In this document: positions 35,097-43,910 of the stretch, one piece after another
How positions within the stretch are numbered: position 1 is the stretch's first letter
Layout of the letters: the number at the start of each line of letters is the position of its first letter
Origin: Streptomyces omiyaensis
Lineage (GTDB): Bacteria; Actinomycetota; Actinomycetes; Streptomycetales; Streptomycetaceae
DNA length: 64,000 nucleotides
Reading direction: 5' to 3'
Assembly (NCBI RefSeq): GCF_014650895.1
Contig: NZ_BMVV01000012.1
Location: forward strand, 1 to 64,000
Position numbers and translations under genes: made by a program
Notes under the pieces: model-generated
What the model was told of the DNA's origin: nothing
The model's input: only the letters and a program-made list of their open reading frames with translations
Database searches by the model: none

Positions 35097-36092
35097 GTGC
35101 GCCGCCGAGCCAGCCTCGTCCTCCTCTCCCTCGCGGTCTTCCTCGCCGCCATGGCCCCCACCCTGCGCTGGTACGCCTTCCCTCGGCTGGCCAAGATCCC
35201 GCCGAACCAGTACCAGGAGGTGGTCCTGGAGGCCCGCCCCGCGACCCTCCTCGACTACGGCACCCTCAAGGCCCGCGAGGTCGAGAAGATCACGATCATC
35301 CAGACCCTCAAGGGCAACGTGGAGGAGTCGAAGCGGATCGAGCGCGACACCGACCGCGACGTGGTCGTCTGGGACACCCTGTCCTACGTCACGGGACCCG
35401 ACGGCAGGATGGTGTCCAAGATCCCCGAGCGGTACGTCTTCGACGCCCACAGCCAGGACCCCGTGAACGTGCCCGGGGAGATGGTCGACGGCGACCCGGT
35501 CGAGCGCGAGGGCATCGAGTACAAGTGGCCCTTCCTCACCGAGAAGCGCGACTACCTCTACTTCGACGCCCAGACCCGCACCTCGGCCCCCATCCACTAC
35601 GTGGGGACCCGCACCTTCCGCGGCCTGGAGGTCTACTACTACGAGCAGACCGTCCCCTGGACCGAGGTGCCCATGCCCAAGACCATGCCGGTCGAGGGCA
35701 TCACCCCCGAGGTCATCGCCGGGATGGGCCTCTCCCGCTGGTACACCACCAAGCGCATGTTCTGGGTCGAACCCGTCACCGGAGCCCCCGTCAACGGCGA
35801 GGAGATCCACAAGGAGGAGCTCCGCGGCGCCAAGGCCCTGACCGGCACCGACACCGTCACCGTCTTCGACGGCCACGTGAAGATGCGCGAGGACTACATC
35901 GCCGACACCGTCGAGCTGGTCTCCGCCAACCGCACCACCGTCCTCCTCCTCGTCTCCCGCCTCCCGTGGACCTTCGCCCTCCTCGCGCCGGCACTGCTCG
36001 CCCTCGCCCTCTGGCTGGAGGCCCGCTCCCGCCGTCCCGCCCCCGCGGCGGCGCCCGGGAAGGCCCCCGAGGCCGTCACCCCTCCCGTCTGA
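35097..36092 (+). CDS. DUF3068 family membrane-anchored protein
   Basis: A 331-residue protein with an N-terminal membrane helix (LVLLSLAVFLAAMAPTLRWY), a large extracytoplasmic domain with many charged and aromatic residues, and a C-terminal helix (FALLAPALLALALWLEA). This architecture and blocks such as YKWPFLTEKRDYLYFDAQTR match DUF3068, also called the PorA-family-like domain. The function is not known in Streptomyces. GTG start with GGGAG just upstream, inside the stop region of the small peptide gene. Its last 17 bases overlap the convergent hrpB. Confidence 0.88.
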   Translation: MRRRASLVLLSLAVFLAAMAPTLRWYAFPRLAKIPPNQYQEVVLEARPATLLDYGTLKAREVEKITIIQTLKGNVEESKRIERDTDRDVVVWDTLSYVTGPDGRMVSKIPERYVFDAHSQDPVNVPGEMVDGDPVEREGIEYKWPFLTEKRDYLYFDAQTRTSAPIHYVGTRTFRGLEVYYYEQTVPWTEVPMPKTMPVEGITPEVIAGMGLSRWYTTKRMFWVEPVTGAPVNGEEIHKEELRGAKALTGTDTVTVFDGHVKMREDYIADTVELVSANRTTVLLLVSRLPWTFALLAPALLALALWLEARSRRPAPAAAPGKAPEAVTPPV

Positions 36093-38802
36093 GCCGCGCG
36101 CTCGTGTGCCGGGTCGGCTCCGCCGAGGAGGGGTCCTCCGGCCACGGATGCTTCGGGTACCGGCCCCGCAGCTCCGCCCGCACCGCCCGGTAGCCGTCCC
36201 GCCAGAACGAGGCCAGGTCGGCGGTGACGGCCGCCGGCCGCCCGGCGGGGGACAGCAGGTGCACCAGTACCGGCACCCCCGCCACCCGGGGCGTCTCGGC
36301 CAGCCCGAACAGCTCCTGGAGCTTCACCGCCAGCACCGGCCGCCCCTCCCCGTACGCCACCCGGATCCGCGACCCGCTCGGCACCGCGATCCGCTCCGGT
36401 GCCAGCTCGTCGAGCCGTCCCGCCTCGCCCGACGCCCACGGCAGCAGCCGCCGCAGCGCCTCGCCGGCGTCGATCCGCCCCAGGTCCGCCCGCCGCGACG
36501 CCCGCGACAGCTCCGGCTCCAGCCACTCGTCGGCCCGCTCCACCAGCGCCTCCTCCGACACGTCCGGCCACGCCCCTCCGACCGCCCCGCGCAGGAACGC
36601 CAGCCGCTCGCGCAGTTCCACCGCCTCCCGCCCCCAGCGCAGCAGCCCCGTCCCCTCCCGCCGCAGGCCGTCGAGGAGCGCCTCCCGCACCAGAGCGGGA
36701 CCGGCCGCGGCCCCCAGCGGCCGGACGGTCAGCTCCACCGCCCCCAGGCGCTCCACGGAGCGCGCGACCACGTCGCCGTCCTCCCAGCGCACCTCCTCGT
36801 CCACGCGCAGCAGATGCCCCGCCGCCCGCCGGGCCACGGCCTCGTCCACCACCGCCGCCAGCCGTACCCGCGCCGTCGCGTCCCGGGCCGTCCGGTCCGC
36901 CACCGCCACCGCCAGCCACGGCGCCGACCGAAGCCCCGACCCCTCGGAGAGCCGGGCCCCGCTCCCCGACGCCATCAGATGCCCGCCCCGCTCCCGGGCC
37001 CGGGCCACCCGCTCCGGGAACGCCAAGGCCGTCACCACCCCCGCCACCACGTCCTCCCCTTCCCCGCCGGAGGCCCCGCCCGCTGCCCTGCCCGACGCCC
37101 CCTGCCGGGCCCCGTCAGGCCTTCCGCCCCGGCCCCCTCCCGGAGCCCCACCGAGAGCCCCGCCCGTGGCCCCGCCGGGCGCCCCGTCCGACGTCCCGTC
37201 CCGAGCGGCCCCCTCCCAAGCTCCGCCCTCCGCCCCGCCGGCCTCCGCCCCGCCGGCCTCCGTCCCGGCGCCCGCCGAGGCGGCCGCGCGCTCCAGCCGG
37301 CGCACCTCCGCGCGCCAGCGCGCCCCGTAGCCGTCCCCGCCCCGGCGGGCCTCGCGCCAGGCGGCGGCCAGGTCGTCGCCGTAGCTCCGGGGCGGCTCCT
37401 CGCTCAGCAGGGCCACGACCTCGGCGGCCCGCCGCACGCCCACCTCGGCCGCCCCGTCGAGGAGCGCCCGTCCGAGCCGCGGATGCAGACCGAGCCGGGC
37501 CATCCGCACGCCCCGCCCGGTCGCCCTGCCGGCCTCGTCCACCGCCCCGACCGCGGCCAGCACCGAACGCGCCGCGGCCAGCGCCCCGGCCGGCGGCGGG
37601 TCGAGCAGCGCCAGCCCCTCCGCCGTCGGGTCGCCCCAGCAGGCGGTCCTCAACGCGAAGTCGGCCAGGTCCGCGATCCGGATCTCCGGCGCCGGGAAGC
37701 GCGCCCGGCCGCTCTCCTCCGCCTCCGCCCAGCACCGGTACACGGTCCCCGACGCCTCGCGCCCCGAGCGCCCCGCCCGCTGCGTCGCCGCCGCGGCCGA
37801 CACCGGAACCGTCGCCAGCGAGCCGAGCCCGCGGGCGTGGTCCATGCGCGGCTCCCGGGCCAGCCCCGCGTCCACCACGATCCGCACCCCGGGCACGGTG
37901 AGGCTCGACTCCGCCACCGACGTCGACAGCACCACCCGCCGGCGCCCCCCGGGCCCCGCGCCCCGCAGCACCGCGTCCTGCACCGCCGCCGGGGCCCGCC
38001 CGTGCAGCTGGAGCACCTCCGCGTCCACTCCGTCCAGCAGCCCGGCGGTCCGCGCGATCTCCCCGGTGCCGGGCAGGAAGCAGAGGACGTCGCCCCCGTG
38101 CCGGGCCAGCGCCTCCCGGACCGTCGCCGCCACGTGCCGCAGCAGGGCCGGGTCCACCCAGGTGCCGTGCGCGGGCCTGATCCCGGCGGGCGGCGGCGCG
38201 TGGACCACCGCGAACCCGTGCCCCTCGCCCTCGCTGCGCACCACCGGCGCCGGCCCGCCGCCCTCCTGGGAGGTCAGCAGCCGCGCCCACGCCTGCGCGT
38301 CGCTGGTCGCCGAGGCCGCGACGAGCCCCAGCTCCGGCCGGAGCGCGGCCCGCACGTCCACGAGGAACGCGAGCGCCGTGTCGGCGTCCAGATGCCGCTC
38401 GTGGCATTCGTCGAGCAGCACCGCGTCCACCCCCGCCAGCTCCGGGTCCCGCTGGAGCCGCTGGAGGAGGACGCCCGTCGTCACCACCTCGACCCGGGTG
38501 CCAGGGCCGGCCCGCCGCTCCCCGCGCACGGAGTAGCCGACCGCGCCGCCGACCTCCTGCCCCAGCAGCCACGCCATCCGCCCGGCCGCGGCCCGCACCG
38601 CCATCCGGCGCGGCTCGGCCACCAGCACCCGCCGCTCCGGCCCGTCCCCGACCAGCCCCGCGAGGGCCAGCGGCACCAGTGTCGTCTTGCCGGTGCCGGG
38701 GGGCGCGTGCAGCACCGCCGTGCCGCCCCCGGCGAGTGCGGCCAGCAGCTCGGGAACGGCGTGGCGGACGGGAAGCAGATCGAGTACGTCGTGTCGGATC
38801 AC
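36076..38802 (-). CDS. hrpB: ATP-dependent helicase HrpB
   Basis: A 908-residue DEAH/RHA-family helicase. Walker A is PPGTGKTT (residues 34-41), Walker B the variant DECH (131-134), motif III ASATSDA and motif VI QRAGRSGRE. The HrpB C-terminal domain ends in GRYPKHPWPEDP. The substrate in bacteria is unsettled. A low-complexity Gly/Ala/Arg/Glu insert of about 73 residues (roughly 510-582) interrupts the C-terminal half and explains the extra length over the usual 810-840. GTG at 38802 is chosen as the domain starts there. Confidence 0.92.
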   Translation of the reverse strand: MIRHDVLDLLPVRHAVPELLAALAGGGTAVLHAPPGTGKTTLVPLALAGLVGDGPERRVLVAEPRRMAVRAAAGRMAWLLGQEVGGAVGYSVRGERRAGPGTRVEVVTTGVLLQRLQRDPELAGVDAVLLDECHERHLDADTALAFLVDVRAALRPELGLVAASATSDAQAWARLLTSQEGGGPAPVVRSEGEGHGFAVVHAPPPAGIRPAHGTWVDPALLRHVAATVREALARHGGDVLCFLPGTGEIARTAGLLDGVDAEVLQLHGRAPAAVQDAVLRGAGPGGRRRVVLSTSVAESSLTVPGVRIVVDAGLAREPRMDHARGLGSLATVPVSAAAATQRAGRSGREASGTVYRCWAEAEESGRARFPAPEIRIADLADFALRTACWGDPTAEGLALLDPPPAGALAAARSVLAAVGAVDEAGRATGRGVRMARLGLHPRLGRALLDGAAEVGVRRAAEVVALLSEEPPRSYGDDLAAAWREARRGGDGYGARWRAEVRRLERAAASAGAGTEAGGAEAGGAEGGAWEGAARDGTSDGAPGGATGGALGGAPGGGRGGRPDGARQGASGRAAGGASGGEGEDVVAGVVTALAFPERVARARERGGHLMASGSGARLSEGSGLRSAPWLAVAVADRTARDATARVRLAAVVDEAVARRAAGHLLRVDEEVRWEDGDVVARSVERLGAVELTVRPLGAAAGPALVREALLDGLRREGTGLLRWGREAVELRERLAFLRGAVGGAWPDVSEEALVERADEWLEPELSRASRRADLGRIDAGEALRRLLPWASGEAGRLDELAPERIAVPSGSRIRVAYGEGRPVLAVKLQELFGLAETPRVAGVPVLVHLLSPAGRPAAVTADLASFWRDGYRAVRAELRGRYPKHPWPEDPSSAEPTRHTSARLRREG

Positions 38803-38830
38803 GCACTCAGTCTCGTACGCGCAAGGAAAA

Positions 38831-38860
38831 GGGCGGGCCCGGTTGTCCACAGGCCCGCCC
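38831..38860 (-). terminator. terminator of the methyltransferase gene (39031-39870), with T-tract
   Basis: A nine-bp stem (38831-38839 with 38852-38860) followed on the minus strand by TTTTCC, the classic intrinsic form. The loop contains TTGTCCACA (38843-38851), identical to the Streptomyces DnaA-box consensus. Confidence 0.8.
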
Positions 38861-38936
38861 ATAAGTACGACTATCCGCGTCCGGCTGGCGCGGCTGATGC
38901 GACCGCCCGGCGTCCGACCGCCGCGCCCCCCGGCGC

Positions 38937-39008
38937 CCGGCCGCCGCGACCGCCGGGGACCCGGCCGCCGCGACCGCCGGGGACCCGGCCGCCGCGACCG
39001 CCCGGTGT
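38937..39008. repeat. three tandem 24-bp repeats
   Basis: Units at 38937-38960 and 38961-38984 are identical; a third (38985-39008) shares its first 18 bases. Each begins CCGGCCGCCGCGACCGCC. They lie between the methyltransferase stop codon and its terminator, on GC-rich DNA that codes for nothing I recognise. Confidence 0.85.
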
Positions 39009-39030
39009 CCGGCGGCTCGTCCGGATCCGG

Positions 39031-39870
39031 TCAGTCCTCGCGCTCGCAGACGAAGATCGCCGTGCCCGGGATCAGGTTCCCCCGCAGCGGCGACCAGCCG
39101 CCCCACTCCTGGCCGTTCCACGCCGGCCACTCGGGCTCGACGAGGTCCACCAGCCGGAATCCGCCGGCCACCACGTCCCGCACCCGGTCCCCGAGCGTCC
39201 GGTGGTGCTCCACGTACACCGCCCGCCCCGCCTCGTCCTGCTCGACGTAGGGCGTCCGGTCGAAGTAGGAGGCCGCGACCGACAGGCCCTCCGGCCCCGG
39301 CTCGTCGGGGAACGCCCAGCGGATGGGGTGCGTCACCGAGAAGACCCACCGCCCGCCCGGCCGCAGCACCCGGCGCACCTCGCGGAAGACCCGCACCGGA
39401 TCGGCCACGAACGGCACCGCCCCGTACGCCGAGCAGGCCAGGTCGAAGGCGCCGTCGCGGAACGGCAGGGCCCCCGCGTCCGCCTCCACCAGCGGCACCT
39501 CCCCGCCGATCCGCAGCGCGTGCTGGAGCTGCCGGTGCGAGAGGTCGAGTGCCACCGGGCGGGCCCCCCGGGCCGCCAGCCACCGCGAGCACTGCGCCGC
39601 GCCCGCGCCGATCTCCAGGACGTCGAGCCCCTTCAGTTCCTCGGCCGGCCCGAGCAGGCCGGCCTCGGCCTCGTCCAGGCCCTCCGGACCCCACACGAAG
39701 CGGTCGTCCCCGAGGAAGGAGCCGTGCTCGCTCTGGTACTCGTCGGCGTTCCGGTCCCACCAGCTCCGGCTCGCCCGGCTGCTCTCCGCGTCCCCCGCGT
39801 CACGGCGGGTCGCCTCCGCCTCCTCCTCGTCCGAGGAGAGGGGATCTTCCTGTTCGTACTCTTGGTTCAT
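39031..39870 (-). CDS. class I SAM-dependent methyltransferase
   Basis: A 279-residue enzyme. After an acidic N-terminal region (about 35 residues, Glu/Asp-rich), motif I is VLEIGAGAAQCSRWLA, motif II PVALDLS, and the following FDLACSAYGAVPFV and LRPGGRWVFSVTHPIRW match ubiquinone/menaquinone-type or small-molecule methyltransferases of the family 11 group. The substrate cannot be told. It is divergent from rpsA with a 354-base gap. Confidence 0.88.
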   Translation of the reverse strand: MNQEYEQEDPLSSDEEEAEATRRDAGDAESSRASRSWWDRNADEYQSEHGSFLGDDRFVWGPEGLDEAEAGLLGPAEELKGLDVLEIGAGAAQCSRWLAARGARPVALDLSHRQLQHALRIGGEVPLVEADAGALPFRDGAFDLACSAYGAVPFVADPVRVFREVRRVLRPGGRWVFSVTHPIRWAFPDEPGPEGLSVAASYFDRTPYVEQDEAGRAVYVEHHRTLGDRVRDVVAGGFRLVDLVEPEWPAWNGQEWGGWSPLRGNLIPGTAIFVCERED

Positions 39871-40001
39871 CTCGCCCGCCGATGTAGTTTGCGCTCAGTG
39901 CCGCCTGCCGGCGGACCCCGCCGATGAGGCGCGGGAGGACGCGAACGGACACGAGTTGTGCCGGGTTTGCGTGGTTCTATCCCGGGTGGGCGCTTCGCGC
40001 A

Positions 40002-40030
40002 TTGACCCTGTCCGGCCGCCCCCGTATGCT
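40002..40030 (+). promoter_or_regulatory. rpsA promoter (housekeeping sigma)
   Basis: TTGACC (40002-40007) and TATGCT (40025-40030) with a 17-base spacer, a near-consensus HrdB promoter. Transcription would start near 40037. Confidence 0.8.
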
Positions 40031-40036
40031 AAAGGT

Positions 40037-40224
40037 TGCGCTGCGGGCCTGCGCGCCTCAGACGGAGCAGGCCGCGCTCGCACCTGTTGCGGTCCCCTCG
40101 GTTTGCGAGGCGCCTCCGTTCTCCGGAAGGCGCTTCATCGGCTGTCTGGCTTCTTCAGTGCGATACGGGCTCTCGGCGTAGCAGTACCTACGACTTTCTG
40201 TCCGTAACCGGAGCCCTTTCCCAC
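40037..40224 (+). promoter_or_regulatory. long 5' leader of rpsA
   Basis: About 188 bases between the inferred start site and the ATG. Several GC-rich inverted repeats are present, for example GCGCCT paired with AGGCGC near 40110-40135. No ribosome site stronger than CCGGAG is seen. Such length fits autoregulation by S1, as known for E. coli rpsA. With the upstream part to 39871 this is the whole 354-base gap. Confidence 0.5.
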
Positions 40225-41736
40225 ATGACGAGCAGCACCGAGACCACCGCCACCAGCACCACCCCGCAGGTTGCGGTCAACGACATCGGTAACGAGGAAG
40301 CCTTCCTCGCCGCGATCGACGAGACGATCAAGTACTTCAACGACGGCGACATCGTCGACGGCGTCATCGTGAAGGTCGACCGGGACGAGGTCCTGCTCGA
40401 CATCGGTTACAAGACCGAAGGTGTCATCCCGAGCCGCGAGCTCTCGATCAAGCACGACGTCGACCCCAACGAGGTCGTCAAGGTCGGCGACGAGATCGAG
40501 GCCCTGGTTCTCCAGAAGGAGGACAAGGAAGGCCGCCTGATCCTCTCGAAGAAGCGCGCCCAGTACGAGCGCGCCTGGGGCACCATCGAGAAGATCAAGG
40601 AAGAGGACGGCATCGTCACCGGTACCGTCATCGAGGTCGTCAAGGGTGGTCTCATCCTCGACATCGGCCTCCGCGGCTTCCTCCCGGCCTCCCTGGTCGA
40701 GATGCGTCGCGTCCGCGACCTCCAGCCCTACGTGGGCAAGGAGCTCGAGGCGAAGATCATCGAGCTGGACAAGAACCGCAACAACGTGGTCCTGTCCCGC
40801 CGCGCCTGGCTCGAGCAGACCCAGTCCGAGGTCCGCCAGACCTTCCTCACGACCCTCCAGAAGGGTCAGGTCCGCTCCGGCGTCGTCTCCTCGATCGTCA
40901 ACTTCGGTGCCTTCGTGGACCTGGGTGGCGTCGACGGTCTCGTCCACGTCTCCGAGCTGTCCTGGAAGCACATCGACCACCCCTCCGAGGTCGTCGAGGT
41001 CGGCCAGGAGGTCACCGTCGAGGTTCTCGACGTGGACATGGACCGCGAGCGTGTCTCCCTGTCGCTGAAGGCGACGCAGGAGGACCCGTGGCAGCAGTTC
41101 GCCCGCACGCACCAGATCGGCCAGGTCGTCCCCGGCAAGGTCACCAAGCTGGTTCCGTTCGGCGCGTTCGTCCGCGTGGACGAGGGCATCGAGGGCCTGG
41201 TCCACATCTCCGAGCTGGCCGAGCGCCACGTGGAGATCCCGGAGCAGGTCGTCCAGGTCAACGACGAGATCTTCGTCAAGGTCATCGACATCGACCTCGA
41301 GCGTCGCCGGATCTCGCTGTCCCTGAAGCAGGCCAACGAGTCCTTCGGTGCCGACCCGGCGTCGGTCGAGTTCGACCCGACCCTGTACGGCATGGCCGCG
41401 TCCTACGACGACCAGGGCAACTACATCTACCCCGAGGGCTTCGACCCCGAGACCAACGACTGGCTCGAGGGCTACGAGACCCAGCGCGAGGCGTGGGAGG
41501 CCCAGTACGCCGAGGCGCAGGCTCGCTTCGAGCAGCACCAGGCGCAGGTCATCAAGTCCCGCGAGGCCGACGAGGCCGCCGCTGCCGAGGGCGCTGCCGC
41601 CCCGGCCGCCGGCAACGCCGGTGCGGGCATCTCCGGTGGCTCCTACTCCTCGGAGTCGGACGACACCGCCGGCGCCCTGGCGTCGGACGAGGCCCTCGCC
41701 GCCCTGCGCGAGAAGCTGGCCGGCGGCCAGAGCTGA
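40225..41736 (+). CDS. rpsA: 30S ribosomal protein S1
   Basis: A 503-residue protein with four S1 (OB-fold) domains, the normal number in actinobacteria. Domain starts are GDIVDGVIVKVDRDEVLLDIGYK, DGIVTGTVIEVVKGGLILDIG, KGQVRSGVVSSIVNFGAFVDLG and IGQVVPGKVTKLVPFGAFVRV in order (first residues only). An acidic, low-complexity C-terminal tail follows. S1 recruits mRNA to the small subunit. Codon use is less extreme than the neighbours, with more T-ending codons, as expected for a highly expressed gene. ATG at 40225 fits the protein family. Confidence 0.97.
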   Translation: MTSSTETTATSTTPQVAVNDIGNEEAFLAAIDETIKYFNDGDIVDGVIVKVDRDEVLLDIGYKTEGVIPSRELSIKHDVDPNEVVKVGDEIEALVLQKEDKEGRLILSKKRAQYERAWGTIEKIKEEDGIVTGTVIEVVKGGLILDIGLRGFLPASLVEMRRVRDLQPYVGKELEAKIIELDKNRNNVVLSRRAWLEQTQSEVRQTFLTTLQKGQVRSGVVSSIVNFGAFVDLGGVDGLVHVSELSWKHIDHPSEVVEVGQEVTVEVLDVDMDRERVSLSLKATQEDPWQQFARTHQIGQVVPGKVTKLVPFGAFVRVDEGIEGLVHISELAERHVEIPEQVVQVNDEIFVKVIDIDLERRRISLSLKQANESFGADPASVEFDPTLYGMAASYDDQGNYIYPEGFDPETNDWLEGYETQREAWEAQYAEAQARFEQHQAQVIKSREADEAAAAEGAAAPAAGNAGAGISGGSYSSESDDTAGALASDEALAALREKLAGGQS

Positions 41737-41775
41737 ACAGGCTCACCGCTGAACGGCGTTAGCCGCTAGCAGCAC

Positions 41776-41813
41776 ACCGGGGCCCGCTCCCTCCCGGGGG
41801 AGCGGGCCCCGGT
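41776..41813 (+). terminator. terminator of rpsA
   Basis: A 16-bp stem (41776-41791 with 41798-41813) with a six-base loop, 40 bases after the stop codon. Confidence 0.85.
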
Positions 41814-41899
41814 CGCGTTCCCGGCACCAAGGGCTCCCGGGGGGAATGACCCCGCGCCCCCGCGCGTTCTTCCTGGAGACGCGAGGAGGAGCGGTAGAC

Positions 41900-42838
41900 G
41901 TGCTTGATCCCCAGGATTTGTACGAGTGGGACGCCAAGGGCCTGGCCGTGGTCGATCTTGCCCTGGCGCAGGAGTCGGCCGGACTGGTCATGCTGTACCA
42001 CTTCGACGGCTACATCGACGCCGGAGAGGCCGGCGACCAGATCGTCGAGCGGGTCCTCGACACCCTGCCGAACCAGGTGGTCGCCCGCTTCGACCACGAC
42101 CGGCTGGTGGACTACCGTGCCCGCCGTCCCCTGCTGACCTTCCGGCGCGACCGCTGGACCGCGTACGAGACCCCGACCATCGAGGTCCGCCTCGTCCAGG
42201 ACGCCACCGGCGCCCCCTTCCTCGTCCTCTCCGGCCCCGAGCCGGACGTCGAGTGGGAGCGGTTCGCCGCCGCCGTCGCCCAGATCGTCGAACGGCTCGG
42301 CGTACGGCTCGCCGTCAACTTCCACGGCATCCCCATGGGCGTCCCGCACACCCGGCCCGTCGGTCTCACCCCGCACGGCAACCGCACCGACCTCATGCCC
42401 GGCCACCGCAGCCCCTTCGACGAGGCGCAGGTGCCCGGCAGCGCCGAGTCCCTCATCGAGTTCCGGCTCACCGAGGCCGGCTTCGACACCCTCGGCGTCG
42501 CCGCCCACGTGCCGCACTACGTGGCCCGCTCCCCCTACCCGGACGCGGCGCTCACCGCCCTGGAGGCCGTCACCGCCGCCACCGGCCTCGTCCTCCCCGG
42601 CGTCGCCCACTCCCTGCGCACCGAGGCCCGCCGCACCCAGACCGAGATCGACCGCCAGGTCGGCGCCGGAGACGAGGAACTGGTCGCCCTGGTCCAGGGA
42701 CTGGAGCACCAGTACGACGCCATGGCCGGTGTGGAGACCCGCGGCAGCCTCGTGGCCGAGCCGGTCGACCTCCCCTCGGCCGACGAACTGGGCCGCGAGT
42801 TCGAGCGCTTCCTCGCCGAACGGGAGGGCGACGCCTAG
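41900..42838 (+). CDS. PAC2 family protein
   Basis: A 312-residue member of the PAC2 (proteasome assembly chaperone 2-like) family of bacteria: VLDPQDLYEWD start, AGLVMLYHFDGYIDAGEAG, and the long conserved stretch VNFHGIPMGVPHTRPVG. In actinobacteria these proteins have been linked to the Pup-proteasome region but their role is open. GTG at 41900 is chosen because GAGGAGGAG precedes it by eight bases; the frame is open upstream. It may form a unit with coaE 31 bases downstream. Confidence 0.9.
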   Translation: MLDPQDLYEWDAKGLAVVDLALAQESAGLVMLYHFDGYIDAGEAGDQIVERVLDTLPNQVVARFDHDRLVDYRARRPLLTFRRDRWTAYETPTIEVRLVQDATGAPFLVLSGPEPDVEWERFAAAVAQIVERLGVRLAVNFHGIPMGVPHTRPVGLTPHGNRTDLMPGHRSPFDEAQVPGSAESLIEFRLTEAGFDTLGVAAHVPHYVARSPYPDAALTALEAVTAATGLVLPGVAHSLRTEARRTQTEIDRQVGAGDEELVALVQGLEHQYDAMAGVETRGSLVAEPVDLPSADELGREFERFLAEREGDA

Positions 42839-42869
42839 CCCCTCCGGGCCAGGCCCTAAGCTGCCGCCC

Positions 42870-43475
42870 ATGCTGAAGGTGGGCCTGACCGGCGGAATCG
42901 GCGCCGGCAAGAGTGAGGTGTCGCGGCTGCTCGTCTCGTACGGGGCCGTGCTGATCGACGCGGACCGGATCGCGCGCGAGGTCGTCGAGCCCGACACGCC
43001 GGGGCTCGCGGCCGTCGTGGCCGCCTTCGGGGAGGACGTCCTCACCGCCGGGGGCACCCTGGACCGGCCGAAGCTCGGCTCCGTCGTCTTCGCCGACCCC
43101 GAGCGGCTGGCCGTGCTCAACGCGATCGTGCACCCGCTCGTCGGGGCCCGTTCGGCCGAGCTGGAGAGCGCGGCGGGCCCCGGCGACGTCGTCGTCCACG
43201 ACGTGCCCCTCCTCACCGAGAACGGCCTGGCGCCCCTCTACGACCTCGTCGTCGTCGTGGACGCCGCCCCCGAGACCCAGCTCGACCGCCTGGTACGGCT
43301 CCGGGGCATGGCCGAGCAGGAGGCCGCGGCCCGCATGGCCGCCCAGGCCACGCGCGCGGCCCGGCTGGAGATCGCGGACCTCGTGATCGACAACGACGGC
43401 CCCCTGGACGCCCTGGAACCACAGGTGCGCACGGTGTGGGAGGAGCTGGCGCGCCGGGCGGCGGAGACCGCCTAG
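42870..43475 (+). CDS. coaE: dephospho-CoA kinase
   Basis: A 201-residue P-loop kinase, last step of coenzyme A synthesis (phosphorylates the ribose 3'-OH). Walker A is GGIGAGKS (GLTGGIGAGKSEV), with DADRIAREVVEPDTPGL and VVHDVPLLTENGL as family blocks. Some actinobacterial CoaE proteins carry an extra C-terminal UPF0157 domain; this one does not. ATG start; TAAGCT eight bases upstream could be a -10 element for a leaderless transcript. Confidence 0.95.
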   Translation: MLKVGLTGGIGAGKSEVSRLLVSYGAVLIDADRIAREVVEPDTPGLAAVVAAFGEDVLTAGGTLDRPKLGSVVFADPERLAVLNAIVHPLVGARSAELESAAGPGDVVVHDVPLLTENGLAPLYDLVVVVDAAPETQLDRLVRLRGMAEQEAAARMAAQATRAARLEIADLVIDNDGPLDALEPQVRTVWEELARRAAETA

Positions 43476-43531
43476 ACCCGGGGACACCCCGTCCGGTGTT
43501 CCCGGCCCGGATCGTGGGAAGGATGCATTGC

Positions 43532-43900
43532 ATGGCCGAGAGAAATCCGGAGACGCACGTCATCGACTTCCGTGCCGCCGAGCAGCTGCTGGCCGCGCGG
43601 GACCCCCGTGGTGCCGTGAAACTGCTCGACTCGGTGATCGCCGAGCATCCGGAGAACACCGCGGCCAGGCTCCTGCGGGCCCGCGCGTTCTTCGCCGCCG
43701 CCCAGCTGCGTCCCGCGCAGCTGGAGTTCGAGCTGGTGCTGGAGCGGGAGCCCGACAACGCCTTCGCCCACTTCGCCCTCGCCCGCACCCTCCAGCGCTC
43801 CGGCCAGGAGGCGCGCGCCACCCGGCACTTCCGGCTGGCCGCCGCCCTCGACCCGCGCCCCGAGTACGTCCGGGCGGCCGGCTTCGACGCCGAGGCCTGA
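43532..43900 (+). CDS. tetratricopeptide-repeat protein
   Basis: A 122-residue helical protein with about three TPR-like units (LLAARDPRGAVKLLDSVIAEHPENTAARLLRARAFFAA onward, partly shown), ending in a short charged tail. TPRs bind protein partners; none is indicated. The ATG at 43532 (MAERNPETH) is chosen for spacing of ten bases to GGAAGG; ATG at 43523 is an alternative adding three residues. It follows coaE by 56 bases. Confidence 0.8.
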   Translation: MAERNPETHVIDFRAAEQLLAARDPRGAVKLLDSVIAEHPENTAARLLRARAFFAAAQLRPAQLEFELVLEREPDNAFAHFALARTLQRSGQEARATRHFRLAAALDPRPEYVRAAGFDAEA

Positions 43901-43910
43901 CCGCCCCGCC

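Noticed and set aside
39924..40181. Open frame in the rpsA leader as a leader peptide gene
   Set aside because: No ribosome site, codon bias unlike genes, and it starts before the inferred transcription start.
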